Shown here one piece after another: positions 1 to 11,203 of a stretch of DNA of 64,000 nucleotides (the first letter of the stretch is position 1; the number at the start of each line of letters is the position of its first letter). The DNA is from GCA-2730975 sp964576585 (GTDB lineage: Bacteria > Verrucomicrobiota > Verrucomicrobiia > Opitutales > Seribacteraceae): contig CAZNWO010000002.1 of the NCBI GenBank assembly GCA_964576585.1, positions 1-64,000 on the forward strand, read 5' to 3'. A program made the translations under genes and the position numbers. The notes under the pieces are model-generated. The model saw only the letters and a list, made by a program, of their open reading frames with translations. It was not told the origin of the DNA and ran no database searches.

Positions 1-1
1 A

Positions 2-1630
2 AACATCCACCCGGACTTGGTGAAGTACTTCCTGCCCGAAATTTTAGTGCAACCGGTTTCTTCCGCAGGTCTAAAGGGCACGAACGTAACGCTTTCCTTG
101 TCCGCCTTAGGAAAGTTTCTCACGTATCAGTGGAAAAAGAACGGCGTGAACCTGTCCGGGGAAAACAACGCCACCCTTGACTTGACGGACGCCAATGCAT
201 CCTTGCACGATGGCAATTACAGCGTCGTGGTCGGCAACGACTGGGGAAGCGTCTCCAGTAACGTAGCCACCTTCACCGTCGCTACCAATCCTCCCGTCAT
301 CATTCTCGAGGGCAACGCCAGCGTGACTCACGAGGGCGGTGTGGCCTATGTCGATCCCGGAGCCACTGCATCGGACGCGCTGAACGGCAACCTGACCGCC
401 GCTATCGTCGTCACGGGTTCCGTGGATGTCAACGAAACGGGCCAGAATCAGATCAAGTACAACGTAACCGACGCCGGTGGAAACGCAGCCGCCGAGAAGA
501 TGCGCACCGTGACCGTGGTCGATACGACTGCTCCCGTCATCAGCTTGATCGGGGACGCAAACCATACCCATGGCATTGGATCTCCTTGGCAGGATCCGGG
601 CTTCACGGCTACCGATTCCTTGGACGGAAACCTTTCCGGACAGGTTTCCATAGCGGGCTCGGTCGACGTAAACCAGACGGGCTCGAGCACTCTCACCTAC
701 ACGGTTTCCGATGGTGCTGGAAATGCTGCAACCGCCGTAACTCGCACGGTCAACGTGGTTCCAGTCGGTCCATGGAATTTCACCAGTGCAGGGGCATCGG
801 GACGTTTCGGGCCGACACAAGCCCAAGTCGACGCCAACTATTCAGGAACCATGCTGGCGGGCAAGGTCACGATCAATACTCAAGGCATTCAGGAATGGAC
901 CTTGCCGGCTACTGGAACTTATTCTATCGAAGTTTGGGGAGCGCAGGGAGGAAGCACGGGGAATAAAACTGGAGGGAAAGGAGCTCGCATGAAAGGCGCT
1001 TTTAGTTTAACAAAAGGAAAGACATTAAAAATTCTAGTAGGGCAACAAGGTGGCGTGTATGCTAAAAGTGCGAGTTCAATTACAACAGGCGGCGGTGGAG
1101 GTACTTTCGTTGTTGATAATAATACTCCTTTAATTGTTGCTGGCGGTGGTGGCGGTAGTCATCATGCAAGTTCCTTTTATTCAAGTAATGGTCATAATGC
1201 TGTAACACAAAATTATGGAACTACTTCTATAGGTGGTACTGGGTCCGTTAATGGACTTGGTGGTGCAAGTCCTGGTTCATTTGCTGGTGGTGGCGGCGGT
1301 GGTTTTTCAGGTAATGGTGCATCTTCAAGTAGTGGTCAAGATCGAAGAGGTCATTCATTTGTTAATGGCGGAGTAGGTGGTCTTGGAACACAACATACAT
1401 CTACTTCAGTGTCATCTGTTGGAGGATTTGGCGGCGGCGGCGGCGGTTGGGTTAATAACGAAACTCGACCCGGTGGTGGTGGCGGTTATTCTGGAGGAGA
1501 TGGAAGTGATTACCAGTCGCCCGAGGCTGGCGGCGGCGGTGGTTCCTACAACGCCGGTACCAACCAGAGCAACACTGCCGGCGCGAATTCCGGGCATGGC
1601 AAGGTAACCATCACCTTCGTCGGAAATTAG
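2..1630 (+). CDS. Secreted adhesin-like protein, 3' part: Ig-like, two DUF5011-like and glycine-rich domains (5' partial)
   Basis: The reading frame is open to the left edge, so the gene begins outside the window; the first in-frame start-like codon (TTG at 17) is probably not the true start. Domains in order: an Ig-like domain (about 60-285, with the YQWKKNG and DGNYSVVVGND signatures), two bacterial Ig-like repeats of the DUF5011/HYR type (about 290-515 and 530-765, each with a V(N)ETG/NQTG..YTVSD.AGN pattern), and a C-terminal glycine-rich domain (about 880-1627) that opens with YSIEVWGAQGG and closes with GHGKVTITFVGN, resembling the PF12810-type glycine-rich domain. This architecture is usual for surface or secreted binding proteins; the ligand is unknown. 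Codon use changes sharply between about 955 and 1505 (AT-rich, TTA and AAA codons, GGT glycines) against GC-richer flanks, suggesting a mosaic gene. Confidence 0.75.
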   Translation, partial: NIHPDLVKYFLPEILVQPVSSAGLKGTNVTLSLSALGKFLTYQWKKNGVNLSGENNATLDLTDANASLHDGNYSVVVGNDWGSVSSNVATFTVATNPPVIILEGNASVTHEGGVAYVDPGATASDALNGNLTAAIVVTGSVDVNETGQNQIKYNVTDAGGNAAAEKMRTVTVVDTTAPVISLIGDANHTHGIGSPWQDPGFTATDSLDGNLSGQVSIAGSVDVNQTGSSTLTYTVSDGAGNAATAVTRTVNVVPVGPWNFTSAGASGRFGPTQAQVDANYSGTMLAGKVTINTQGIQEWTLPATGTYSIEVWGAQGGSTGNKTGGKGARMKGAFSLTKGKTLKILVGQQGGVYAKSASSITTGGGGGTFVVDNNTPLIVAGGGGGSHHASSFYSSNGHNAVTQNYGTTSIGGTGSVNGLGGASPGSFAGGGGGGFSGNGASSSSGQDRRGHSFVNGGVGGLGTQHTSTSVSSVGGFGGGGGGWVNNETRPGGGGGYSGGDGSDYQSPEAGGGGGSYNAGTNQSNTAGANSGHGKVTITFVGN

Positions 1631-1805
1631 GTTCAGTTTTTAATTTGTTCTATTGTCTGAAGGTTGCAGGGGAGGAATTTTCTTCTCCTCTAAATATTTA
1701 ATGAGTTGGCTTTGATTAGCTTTGGGACAGTAGGCTTGGTGATTCTTGGTATCTAGTGAACCCCCTTTTCCTCGGTCGAAGGCTGGATGCTTCTAAGCTT
1801 TCCTG

Positions 1806-2867
1806 CTAAAGTAGCAACATGGCGTCGCCGTAGGAATAGAAGCGGTAGCCTTTCTCGATGGCTTGGCGGTAGAGGTCCTTAAGCAGTTTCAGTCCGTGTT
1901 GGTCCTCGCTTTGGAGGAATGCGGCGACGAGGCAAAGCAGGGTGGATCCCGGCAGGTGAAAGTTTGTCAGCAGGAGGTCCACTCCCTTGAAGGAGTACGG
2001 TGGGCGTATGAAGAGGTTGGCCTCGGTCAGGGTGGGGGAGTCCGGATCGGGATCCTCGCCTTGGGCGAGGTAGTGCTCGACTGCTCGCACGGTGGTGGTG
2101 CCCACGGCGAGGCGAGGTGGGCCGCGTTCGTGGAGGGCCGCCTTCGTCGCGGGGGGAAGGAGGCAGGTTTCCGCATGCATGGGATGATCTTCGACGAGCT
2201 CGGTCTCGATGGGGCGAAAGGTGCCTAGGCCCACGGACAGGGTGAGGTCGTGAATGGGGTGGCCGCGGCTTTCGAGTTGCTCCAAGAGTTCGGGAGTGAA
2301 GTGGAGTCCTGCGGTAGGGGCTGCTGCCGCGGTGCGCTTGGCGGGATCGGCGTAGACGGTCTGGTAGCGTTGCTCGTCGGAGGAGTCGGCGGGACGCTTG
2401 AGGTAGTGGGGCAGGGGCATGGAGCCGATGCGCCGAGCGAGGGCGGGAACGTCGGGGTCGCGGGTGAGCAGGAAGCGTACGAGGTATTCGCCCGTGGGCA
2501 GGACTTCCTGCACGGTGGCTTCGTATTCACCCGGAAGCGAAAAGGCGCCCGCCTTGGCCACCTTGCCGCCGGGCTTAAGCAGGCACCTCCAGATGCCTTC
2601 GGATGGTTGCTCGGGACGAAGGAGCAGGCACTCGACCTTGCCGCCTCCGGGACGTTGTCCGGGCAGGCGAGCCTTGAGGACGGAGACGTCGTTGCGAAAG
2701 ATACGTGTTCCTACGGGAAGAAGGTCCGGGAGATCGCGAAAGCGGTGGTGGGTCGTCTTGCCCGAGGCGCGGTCGTGGACGAGCAGGCGGGATTCGTCGC
2801 GCTTTTCGGAGGGCGACGGGGCGATTCGCTCGGGGGGGAGCTCGTAGTGTAGCTCGCTTGTCAGCAT
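1806..2867 (-). CDS. queA: S-adenosylmethionine:tRNA ribosyltransferase-isomerase
   Basis: QueA transfers and isomerises the ribosyl part of S-adenosylmethionine onto 7-aminomethyl-7-deazaguanine in tRNA, giving epoxyqueuosine at the wobble position of GUN-anticodon tRNAs; it acts in the cytoplasm. The 353-residue protein has the family length. Signatures seen are the N-terminal Y-LPPERIA-P segment, GSMPLPHYL, YQTVYA followed by AAPTAGLHFT, VGLGTFRPI, LAVGTTTVRAVE and the C-terminal TNFHLPGSTLL and YGDAMLLL. The ATG at 2867 is the natural start. It is divergent from acsA with about 90 bases between the two starts. Its coding sequence is noticeably GC-rich compared with the window average. Confidence 0.95.
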   Translation of the reverse strand: MLTSELHYELPPERIAPSPSEKRDESRLLVHDRASGKTTHHRFRDLPDLLPVGTRIFRNDVSVLKARLPGQRPGGGKVECLLLRPEQPSEGIWRCLLKPGGKVAKAGAFSLPGEYEATVQEVLPTGEYLVRFLLTRDPDVPALARRIGSMPLPHYLKRPADSSDEQRYQTVYADPAKRTAAAAPTAGLHFTPELLEQLESRGHPIHDLTLSVGLGTFRPIETELVEDHPMHAETCLLPPATKAALHERGPPRLAVGTTTVRAVEHYLAQGEDPDPDSPTLTEANLFIRPPYSFKGVDLLLTNFHLPGSTLLCLVAAFLQSEDQHGLKLLKDLYRQAIEKGYRFYSYGDAMLLL

Positions 2868-2956
2868 GTTTGCAGGGTAGAGGAAAAGCGCATCGACAAG
2901 GGGCTCTCAATCCGGATATTTTGCATACTTCTAAAATACATACCCAAGCAAGAATC

Positions 2957-4939
2957 ATGAGCCAGAACAATCAAGATGATCCTGTGGCGCCTCCCGAGGC
3001 GGCTTCCGAGAATGCCTTCGTGGGCAGCATGGAAAGGTACCACGAGCTGTACGAGCGCAGCGTAAACGACACGGAAGGTTTCTGGGCAGAGGTGGCCGAT
3101 GAGTTTCACTGGTACCAGAAGTGGGATTCCGTAAGCAGTTACAACTACGACATGAACGACGGCCCGATCGAGCTGCGTTGGTTCGAGGGTGGCAAAACCA
3201 ACGTCTGCCACAATTGCCTGGACCGCCATTTGAACGAGCGAGGCGACAAGACCGCCATAATCTGGGAGGGCAACGAGCCCGGCGAGGACGCCACCATCAC
3301 CTATCGCGAGCTGCACGAGCAGGTTTGCCGTTTTGCAAACGTCCTGAAGAGCCGGGGAGTGAAAAAGGGCGATCGCGTCTCCATCTACATGCCTATGGTT
3401 CCCGAGGCCGCCGTGGCGATGTTGGCCTGCGCCAGGATCGGTGCCATGCACTCGGTGGTGTTCGGCGGTTTTTCGGCGGAAGCGCTTGCCGACAGGATCG
3501 TGGACTCGACTTGCAAGACCCTCATAACCGCCAACGGCACCTTCCGTGGGGCAAAGGCGATTCCCATGAAGCCCAATGCCGACCAGGCGATGGCTTCCGC
3601 ATCCGAGCGAATGGGAGAACCCGTCGAGACTTGTATCGTGGTAAAGCGTGTGGAGGATGGCGCGGGCATCGAATGCGAGATGCAAGATGGACGAGACCTC
3701 TGGTGGCACGAGGCGGTGGCGGAGGCTTCGCCCGATTGCCCTTGCGAGGAGATGGATTCGGAGGATCCTCTCTTCATCCTCTATACCTCGGGTTCGACAG
3801 GCATGCCCAAGGGTGTGCTCCATACCACGGGCGGTTACATGGTTTATGCGGCGACTACGCACAAGTACGTCTTCGACTACCACGACGAGGACATTTATTT
3901 TTGCGCTGCCGACATCGGCTGGGTCACGGGCCATACCTATATTGTGTACGGTCCTCTCGCGAATGGCGCCACGACCACCATGTTCGAGAGCATTCCGACC
4001 TATCCGGAACCCGACCGATACTGGCAGGTAATCGAGAAGTGGGGGGTCAACCAGTTTTACACGGCGCCCACCGCGATTCGCGCGATCGCTGCGGCAGGTG
4101 AGGAATGGCCCGCGAAGTACAGCATGCCCAGCCTGAGGATTCTTGGCAGCGTGGGAGAGCCAATTAACCCCGAGGCCTGGAGATGGTATCATCGCAACGC
4201 AGGCAAGGAACGTTGCCCGATCGTGGACACTTGGTGGCAGACCGAGACCGGCGGAATCTTGATATCTCCCTTACCCGGTTGCACGCCCCTTAAGCCGGGT
4301 TCGGCCACTTTTCCCTTTTTTGGCGTGAAGCCCGTGATTCTCGATCCTCAGACTGGAGAGGAGCTCGAGGGCAACGGGGTTACGGGAGTGCTGGCCATGA
4401 AGGAACCTTGGCCTGGGCAGATGCGTACGGTCTTCGGCGACCACAAGCGTTTCGAGGATACCTACTTCCAGCAGTACAAGGGCTACTATTTCACGGGCGA
4501 CGGATGCCGGCGCGACGAGGACGGATATTATTGGATTACGGGACGTGTGGACGACGTGATAAACGTTTCCGGGCACCGCATGGGTACTGCCGAGGTCGAG
4601 AGCGCCCTGGTGGCTCATGCCAACGTGGCTGAAGCGGCGGTGGTCGGCTTCCCTCATGAGGTAAAGGGAGAAGGAATCTATGCCTACGTGACTCTCAACG
4701 CCGGGGTTGAATATTCCGAGGAGCTGCGAGGAGAGCTAAAACAGCAGGTGCGTTCCGTCATTGGGCCGATCGCCACGCCCGACGTCATTCATTGGGCGCC
4801 ATCCCTGCCAAAGACGCGTTCGGGCAAGATTATGCGTCGAATCCTCCGCAAGATCGCCACGGGCGAGACCGATCAAATCGGAGACGTCTCGACCTTGGCC
4901 GATCCTTCCGTGGTGGAAAGCCTGATCGAAAACAAGTAA
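2957..4939 (+). CDS. acsA: Acetyl-CoA synthetase (AMP-forming)
   Basis: Acs activates acetate to acetyl-AMP and then acetyl-CoA, allowing acetate scavenging in the cytoplasm. The frame stays open upstream to 2705, across queA, but the ATG at 2957 gives 660 residues, the normal size, and is chosen. ANL-superfamily motifs are clear: the P-loop YTSGSTGMPKGVLHTTGGY, DIGWVTGHTYIVYGPL, TWWQTETGG, the hinge region YFTGDGCRRDEDGYYWITGR, GRVDDVINVSGHRMGT, and near the C-terminus PKTRSGKIMRR with the catalytic lysine that Pat/CobB-type systems acetylate in other bacteria. No acetyltransferase or deacetylase gene is nearby, so such control cannot be inferred here. The upstream Shine-Dalgarno is weak. 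A class IV aminotransferase follows after about 80 bases. Confidence 0.95.
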   Translation: MSQNNQDDPVAPPEAASENAFVGSMERYHELYERSVNDTEGFWAEVADEFHWYQKWDSVSSYNYDMNDGPIELRWFEGGKTNVCHNCLDRHLNERGDKTAIIWEGNEPGEDATITYRELHEQVCRFANVLKSRGVKKGDRVSIYMPMVPEAAVAMLACARIGAMHSVVFGGFSAEALADRIVDSTCKTLITANGTFRGAKAIPMKPNADQAMASASERMGEPVETCIVVKRVEDGAGIECEMQDGRDLWWHEAVAEASPDCPCEEMDSEDPLFILYTSGSTGMPKGVLHTTGGYMVYAATTHKYVFDYHDEDIYFCAADIGWVTGHTYIVYGPLANGATTTMFESIPTYPEPDRYWQVIEKWGVNQFYTAPTAIRAIAAAGEEWPAKYSMPSLRILGSVGEPINPEAWRWYHRNAGKERCPIVDTWWQTETGGILISPLPGCTPLKPGSATFPFFGVKPVILDPQTGEELEGNGVTGVLAMKEPWPGQMRTVFGDHKRFEDTYFQQYKGYYFTGDGCRRDEDGYYWITGRVDDVINVSGHRMGTAEVESALVAHANVAEAAVVGFPHEVKGEGIYAYVTLNAGVEYSEELRGELKQQVRSVIGPIATPDVIHWAPSLPKTRSGKIMRRILRKIATGETDQIGDVSTLADPSVVESLIENK

Positions 4940-5020
4940 GGCTCTGTCGGGAAGAAAGACTCTCGCCTTGCGTGCATTTTTGACCAAGATGGAGGGCTTC
5001 CTGAATAGGAATCATTGTTT

Positions 5021-5887
5021 ATGAAAGTTTACTTGAACGGGGAGTTTGTAGATCGGGAGAATGCCAAGATTTCGGTTTTTGACCATGGTCTCTTGTACGG
5101 GGACGGGGTTTTCGAGGGCATTCGCCTATACGACGGCTGCGTCTTCAAACTGGACGAGCACTTGGAGAGGCTGGAGTTTTCCGCCAAGTCCATCCTGCTC
5201 GAGCTTCCCATGAGTCGGGGCGAGCTTGCCGAGGCAGTCTGCGAGAGTTGCCGCGTAAACGGTTTGAGCAACGGCTACGTTCGGCTAATCGTCACCCGCG
5301 GACCCGGTCACCTCGGCCTTACGCCCGATGGCTGCGGACCCGCTGGAGTCATCATCATCGCCGACGACATCCAGCTTTATCCCCGGGAATTGTACGAGAC
5401 GGGTCTTAAGATCATTACGGTGCCTACCCGCCGAATCAATTCCTCGGCCCTTCCACCTGCAGTGAAGAGCCTGAACTACCTGAACAACATTCTTGCCAAG
5501 ATCGAGGCCAAGAAAGTCGGTTTTCAGGAAGCCTTGATGCTCAATGACAAAGGTGAGGTCGCCGAGTGCACGGGAGACAACGTTTTCGTCTTGAGCAAAG
5601 GAACTCTCCTTACCCCTCCGCTGGACGCGGGTTCCCTGCGTGGTATCACCAGAGGCACCGTCATGGACATCGCAGATGAGCTTGAAGTGCCTCTTCGAGA
5701 ACAGGCCTTGACCCGCTACGACCTCTGGACGGCCGAGGAGTGCTTCCTGACGGGCACCGCGGCTGAGGTGATCCCTTGCGTGGAGGTTGATCACCGTACT
5801 GTAGGCTCAGGTATTCCGGGAGAGTTTACCAAAAGATTTATTTCTAGCTTTCGAGAGAAGTCGTCGGTTTTAGGCAGGATGCTTTAG
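5021..5887 (+). CDS. ilvE: Class IV aminotransferase, branched-chain amino-acid type
   Basis: This is a PLP-dependent fold-type IV transaminase of 288 residues, most like IlvE, which interconverts branched-chain amino acids and their 2-keto acids. The ATG at 5021 is preferred over TTG 5015 because an AGGA lies about 10 bases upstream and the protein then opens with the family-typical MKVYLNGEFV. Visible motifs: DHGLLYGDGVFEGIR, VTRGPGHLGL, PAVKSLNYLNNILAK with the PLP lysine at about residue 149, NDKGEVAECTGDNVF, GSLRGITRG and FLTGTAAEV. The E-C-TG-N-F signature favours a branched-chain or D-amino-acid transaminase over aminodeoxychorismate lyase, but D-alanine transaminase cannot be excluded by eye. 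Confidence 0.8.
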   Translation: MKVYLNGEFVDRENAKISVFDHGLLYGDGVFEGIRLYDGCVFKLDEHLERLEFSAKSILLELPMSRGELAEAVCESCRVNGLSNGYVRLIVTRGPGHLGLTPDGCGPAGVIIIADDIQLYPRELYETGLKIITVPTRRINSSALPPAVKSLNYLNNILAKIEAKKVGFQEALMLNDKGEVAECTGDNVFVLSKGTLLTPPLDAGSLRGITRGTVMDIADELEVPLREQALTRYDLWTAEECFLTGTAAEVIPCVEVDHRTVGSGIPGEFTKRFISSFREKSSVLGRML

Positions 5888-5946
5888 TCCTTTACTCGCT
5901 TTTTGCGAAAAAACGGCCTATGACGACGTTTGGCGCATATTCTGCG

Positions 5947-5975
5947 TTGAAAAGTTGTGATTTTCCGACTATCTT
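5947..5975 (+). promoter_or_regulatory. Candidate sigma-70 promoter of mcsA-mcsB-clpC
   Basis: TTGAAA (5947-5952) and TATCTT (5970-5975) are separated by exactly 17 bases: 5/6 and 4/6 matches to the -35 and -10 consensus. The start codon of mcsA lies about 40 bases downstream, which gives a short leader. No CtsR-type heptad direct repeat was recognised next to it. Confidence 0.5.
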
Positions 5976-6016
5976 CGTAGATTGTAGTTTCAAAACTTCT
6001 TTTTGGTGGAAATACG

Positions 6017-6562
6017 ATGTCTGAACAAATGAAATGCCACAGTTGCGACAATCCCGCGACTGTACACCTTACCCAAATCTTGAATAACCAGATGCACAAG
6101 ATCGATTTGTGTGAGGAATGCGCCCAGAAGCAGGGTGTCACAAACACTGCGGACTTTTCCATGGGCGGTCTCATGGCCTCTGCAGGCATGAGTCTGGAGG
6201 ATACTGCACGTGACTTGGTTTGCGAGAGCTGTGGCCTGACTCAACAGGAGTTTAAGAAAGCGGGACGCCTAGGTTGTACCGCTTGCTACGAGGCTTTTGG
6301 TTCTGTGCTTACTCCCATGCTGGATGGGATGCATGCGGGAACTCGTCACGTCGGCAAAGTGCCAAAAGGGATCGAAGCCACCTTGGGGAAGAAAGAGAAG
6401 GCAACTCGCTCCAAGGATTTAGCGGAGCAATTGGAAAAAAGAATTTTAAGCTTGGAGTCGGACCTCAAGGCAGCCTTGGAAGACGAAAACTTCGAGGAGT
6501 GCGCCCGTCTGAGGGATGAGATCAGGTCACTCAAGGATTCGGCGGAAGCAACCACCGCTTGA
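6017..6562 (+). CDS. mcsA: McsA-like activator of protein arginine kinase
   Basis: McsA is the zinc-binding activator and partner of the protein arginine kinase McsB, and links it to the ClpC protease. The 181-residue protein shows four CxxC pairs (CHSC near residue 8, CEEC near 35, CESC near 69, CTAC near 87), the expected double zinc-binding region, followed by a charged helical stretch and a C-terminal UVR domain (ALEDENFEECARLRDEIRSL) of the kind shared with UvrB/UvrC and ClpC. It is the first gene of mcsA-mcsB-clpC, with mcsB beginning 28 bases downstream. In Bacillus the operon begins with ctsR; no CtsR gene is present here, so regulation must differ. Confidence 0.9.
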   Translation: MSEQMKCHSCDNPATVHLTQILNNQMHKIDLCEECAQKQGVTNTADFSMGGLMASAGMSLEDTARDLVCESCGLTQQEFKKAGRLGCTACYEAFGSVLTPMLDGMHAGTRHVGKVPKGIEATLGKKEKATRSKDLAEQLEKRILSLESDLKAALEDENFEECARLRDEIRSLKDSAEATTA

Positions 6563-6590
6563 AATTTCCTAGCCCAAACAGAAGCCAGGC

Positions 6591-7655
6591 ATGTTTCATT
6601 CAATCCTAACGGGAAGTGCCGGTCGCAAGCCTAAGCCGACCCCTGTCGCCTTGAGTACACGGATTCGCCTTGCTCGCAACTTGTGTGACTTTCCTTTTCC
6701 CGGTCGAGCCGAAACGTCACAGCGACGGGAAGTTTTGACCAAGTGCCTGTCCGTGCTCAAGGATTTGCGCGGCATGACTGGAGGGGTTTCGTCCGAGATG
6801 GATGACTTGAGCGACCTCGACAAACAGATTTTGGTTGAGCAACACTTGATCAGTCCGGAGCTTTCCCAAGCTGATGATGGCGCAGGACTTATCCTTAGCA
6901 AGGATCGCTCGTGCTGCGTCATGATTAACGAGGAGGATCACCTGCGCATTCAGGTTTTGCGCAATGGCTTGAATTTCGGCAGCGTTTGGAAAAAAGCCAA
7001 CACCTTGGATTTAGGCTTGGACACCAATCTCTCCTATGCCTACGACAACGAACTCGGCTTTCTCACCGCCTGCCCAACGAATTTGGGCACGGGCCTTAGG
7101 GCTTCCGTCATGATGCATTTGCCAGGCTTGGTAATGTCCAAGAACATGGACAAGGTAATCAATGCCGTGAATCAGCTCGGTATTGCAGTAAGAGGTATTT
7201 TTGGAGAGGGTTCCGATGCCAGCGGAAGTGTCTTCCAGATTTCAAACCAGCAAACATTGGGAGAATCGGAAGAAGACATTCTCAATCGTCTGGACAAAAC
7301 TTTGGGTAAATTGGTTGAGCAGGAGCTGAATGCCCGGGCGAAATTGCTGGATGAGTCTCGTGAGCAAGTCTTCGATAAGATCGGTCGTGCGCTTGGTTGC
7401 CTTCGCGGGGCTTGGATCATCCAGAGCTCCGAAAGCATGGATCATTTGTCCCTGGTCCGTTTGGCTGCCGACTTGGGTTTTCTCCCGGAAAAGTATAGGG
7501 GAATAGCCGATCGGCTGATGATGGAAATTCAGCCTGGACACGTTCAGCTTTCCGTCGGAAGGGCGGTCGATCCCGATGAGCGCGACGTCCTGCGGGCGCA
7601 AATTCTTCGTGAGGAATTTAAGAAAGTTCCTGCCTTGGCTATCGACAAGGCATGA
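6591..7655 (+). CDS. mcsB: Protein arginine kinase McsB
   Basis: McsB uses the ATP:guanido phosphotransferase fold to phosphorylate arginines on proteins, marking them for degradation by ClpC-ClpP in Gram-positive bacteria. Family motifs seen in this 354-residue protein: STRIRLARNL near residue 22, CCVMINEEDHLRIQ (the NEEDH signature), CPTNLGTGLRASVM, the glycine loop GEGSDASGSVFQISNQ, and a C-terminal helical part with RLAADLGFLP. Sequence order and length match McsB rather than creatine or arginine kinase. It lies between mcsA and clpC, consistent with a working arginine-phosphorylation quality-control system. The ATG at 6591 gives the canonical N-terminus. Confidence 0.93.
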   Translation: MFHSILTGSAGRKPKPTPVALSTRIRLARNLCDFPFPGRAETSQRREVLTKCLSVLKDLRGMTGGVSSEMDDLSDLDKQILVEQHLISPELSQADDGAGLILSKDRSCCVMINEEDHLRIQVLRNGLNFGSVWKKANTLDLGLDTNLSYAYDNELGFLTACPTNLGTGLRASVMMHLPGLVMSKNMDKVINAVNQLGIAVRGIFGEGSDASGSVFQISNQQTLGESEEDILNRLDKTLGKLVEQELNARAKLLDESREQVFDKIGRALGCLRGAWIIQSSESMDHLSLVRLAADLGFLPEKYRGIADRLMMEIQPGHVQLSVGRAVDPDERDVLRAQILREEFKKVPALAIDKA

Positions 7656-7694
7656 GCGAATCAATTTTGAGAGAAACCTAAAAGCAAGAGATCT

Positions 7695-10247
<2,553 letters not shown>

Positions 10248-10283
10248 CTTCCTTGCGAAAACTGTATCTTGTAATCACTCATT

Positions 10284-10709
10284 ATGGAACAAACCTTGGT
10301 ATTGTTTAAACCCGACTGCCTTGCCGGCAAATGTTCGGGAGAAGTTCTTTCGCGGTTCGAGAAAGCAGGTTACGAGATCGTCGCTTGCAAGATGATTCAC
10401 TTGGACGACGAGATTCTGAATCAGCACTACGCTCACGTGGCCGATCTGCCTTTTTTTCCTGATATTGCCGGCTTCATGAGCTCTCGGCCCGTGATTGCGA
10501 TGGTATTGAGCGGGCAAAACGTGATTGCAGGCGTTCGTGAGATTCTCGGCCCAACCGATTCTGCATCTGCTCCCTCGGGTACAATTAGAGGGGATTTGGG
10601 GACCGACAAAATGAGGAATGTTGTTCATGCCTCCGACGGGGAGGATAGTGCAAGGACTGAGATTGCTCGTTTCTTTTCTCCCGCCGAAGTGTTTAAGGTT
10701 TGCAACTAG
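10284..10709 (+). CDS. ndk: Nucleoside diphosphate kinase
   Basis: Ndk equilibrates NTP and NDP pools through a phosphohistidine intermediate. At 141 residues it has the family length. It shows TLVLFKPDCLAG, RFEKAGYEIVACKMIHL, GPTDSASAPSGTIRGDLG and the active-site segment NVVHASDGEDSARTEI; the usual NxxHGSDS is altered to HASDG, but the catalytic histidine is kept. The stop codon overlaps the stop of convergent ispF in a shared CTAG (10706-10709). Confidence 0.93.
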   Translation: MEQTLVLFKPDCLAGKCSGEVLSRFEKAGYEIVACKMIHLDDEILNQHYAHVADLPFFPDIAGFMSSRPVIAMVLSGQNVIAGVREILGPTDSASAPSGTIRGDLGTDKMRNVVHASDGEDSARTEIARFFSPAEVFKVCN

Positions 10710-11203
10710 TCCCGATTTTCTTCGCTGATCAAGAGGCATACGGCATGCGCTGCAACGCCTTCTTTTTCTCCGATGCCTCCAATCCCTTCGTTCGTGGTGG
10801 CTTTTAAGCCGATTTCATCAGTAGTAACTTCAAGTACCTCCGAGAGTCTCTGTTTCATTGCATCGACGTAAGGGGAAATCTTCGGTTCCTCCGCAATGAT
10901 TGTAGCGTCGACGTTGCCCACCCGATACCCTCTTTTTAGACATTCCTCGATTGCCTTCCGCAGGATAATCATGGAGTCCATGTCCTTTAGCTCGGGATCG
11001 TCGGGGGGGAACTGCCGCCCAATGTCGGGAAGGCCCAAGGCCCCGAAAAGAGAGTCCGCCAGCGCATGGGTAAGACAGTCTGCGTCCGAATGGCCATCCA
11101 AACCTCTGTCGTGAATAATTTCGACCCCACCCAAGATGAGTTTCCTGCCTGTAGCAAAGCGGTGGACATCGTAACCTTGACCGATTCTGAAGGGGGTCTT
11201 CAT
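10706..11203 (-). CDS. ispF: 2-C-methyl-D-erythritol 2,4-cyclodiphosphate synthase
   Basis: IspF forms the cyclic diphosphate of the MEP isoprenoid pathway, using a zinc ion. The frame is open upstream to 11419, but that part lies over ispD. The ATG at 11203 gives a 165-residue protein beginning MKTPFRIGQGYDVHRF with the metal-binding DVH motif, then GHSDADCLTHALADSLFGA and IGLKATTNEGIGGIG. It overlaps the ispD stop by four bases (ATGA), so the genes are translationally coupled in the order pyrF-ispD-ispF. Confidence 0.95.
   Translation of the reverse strand: MKTPFRIGQGYDVHRFATGRKLILGGVEIIHDRGLDGHSDADCLTHALADSLFGALGLPDIGRQFPPDDPELKDMDSMIILRKAIEECLKRGYRVGNVDATIIAEEPKISPYVDAMKQRLSEVLEVTTDEIGLKATTNEGIGGIGEKEGVAAHAVCLLISEENRD

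Noticed and set aside
1081..1520. Glycine-codon repeats as a CRISPR or tandem DNA repeat
   Set aside because: The repetition is only GGN codon runs inside an open frame, with no fixed repeat unit or spacers.
2705..2956. Upstream extension of acsA
   Set aside because: It lies antisense over queA, is arginine/glycine-rich and unlike Acs; ATG 2957 gives the normal length.
2861..4192. Long antisense frame (443 codons) opposite acsA
   Set aside because: It mirrors the strong codon bias of acsA, and its translation matches no family by eye.
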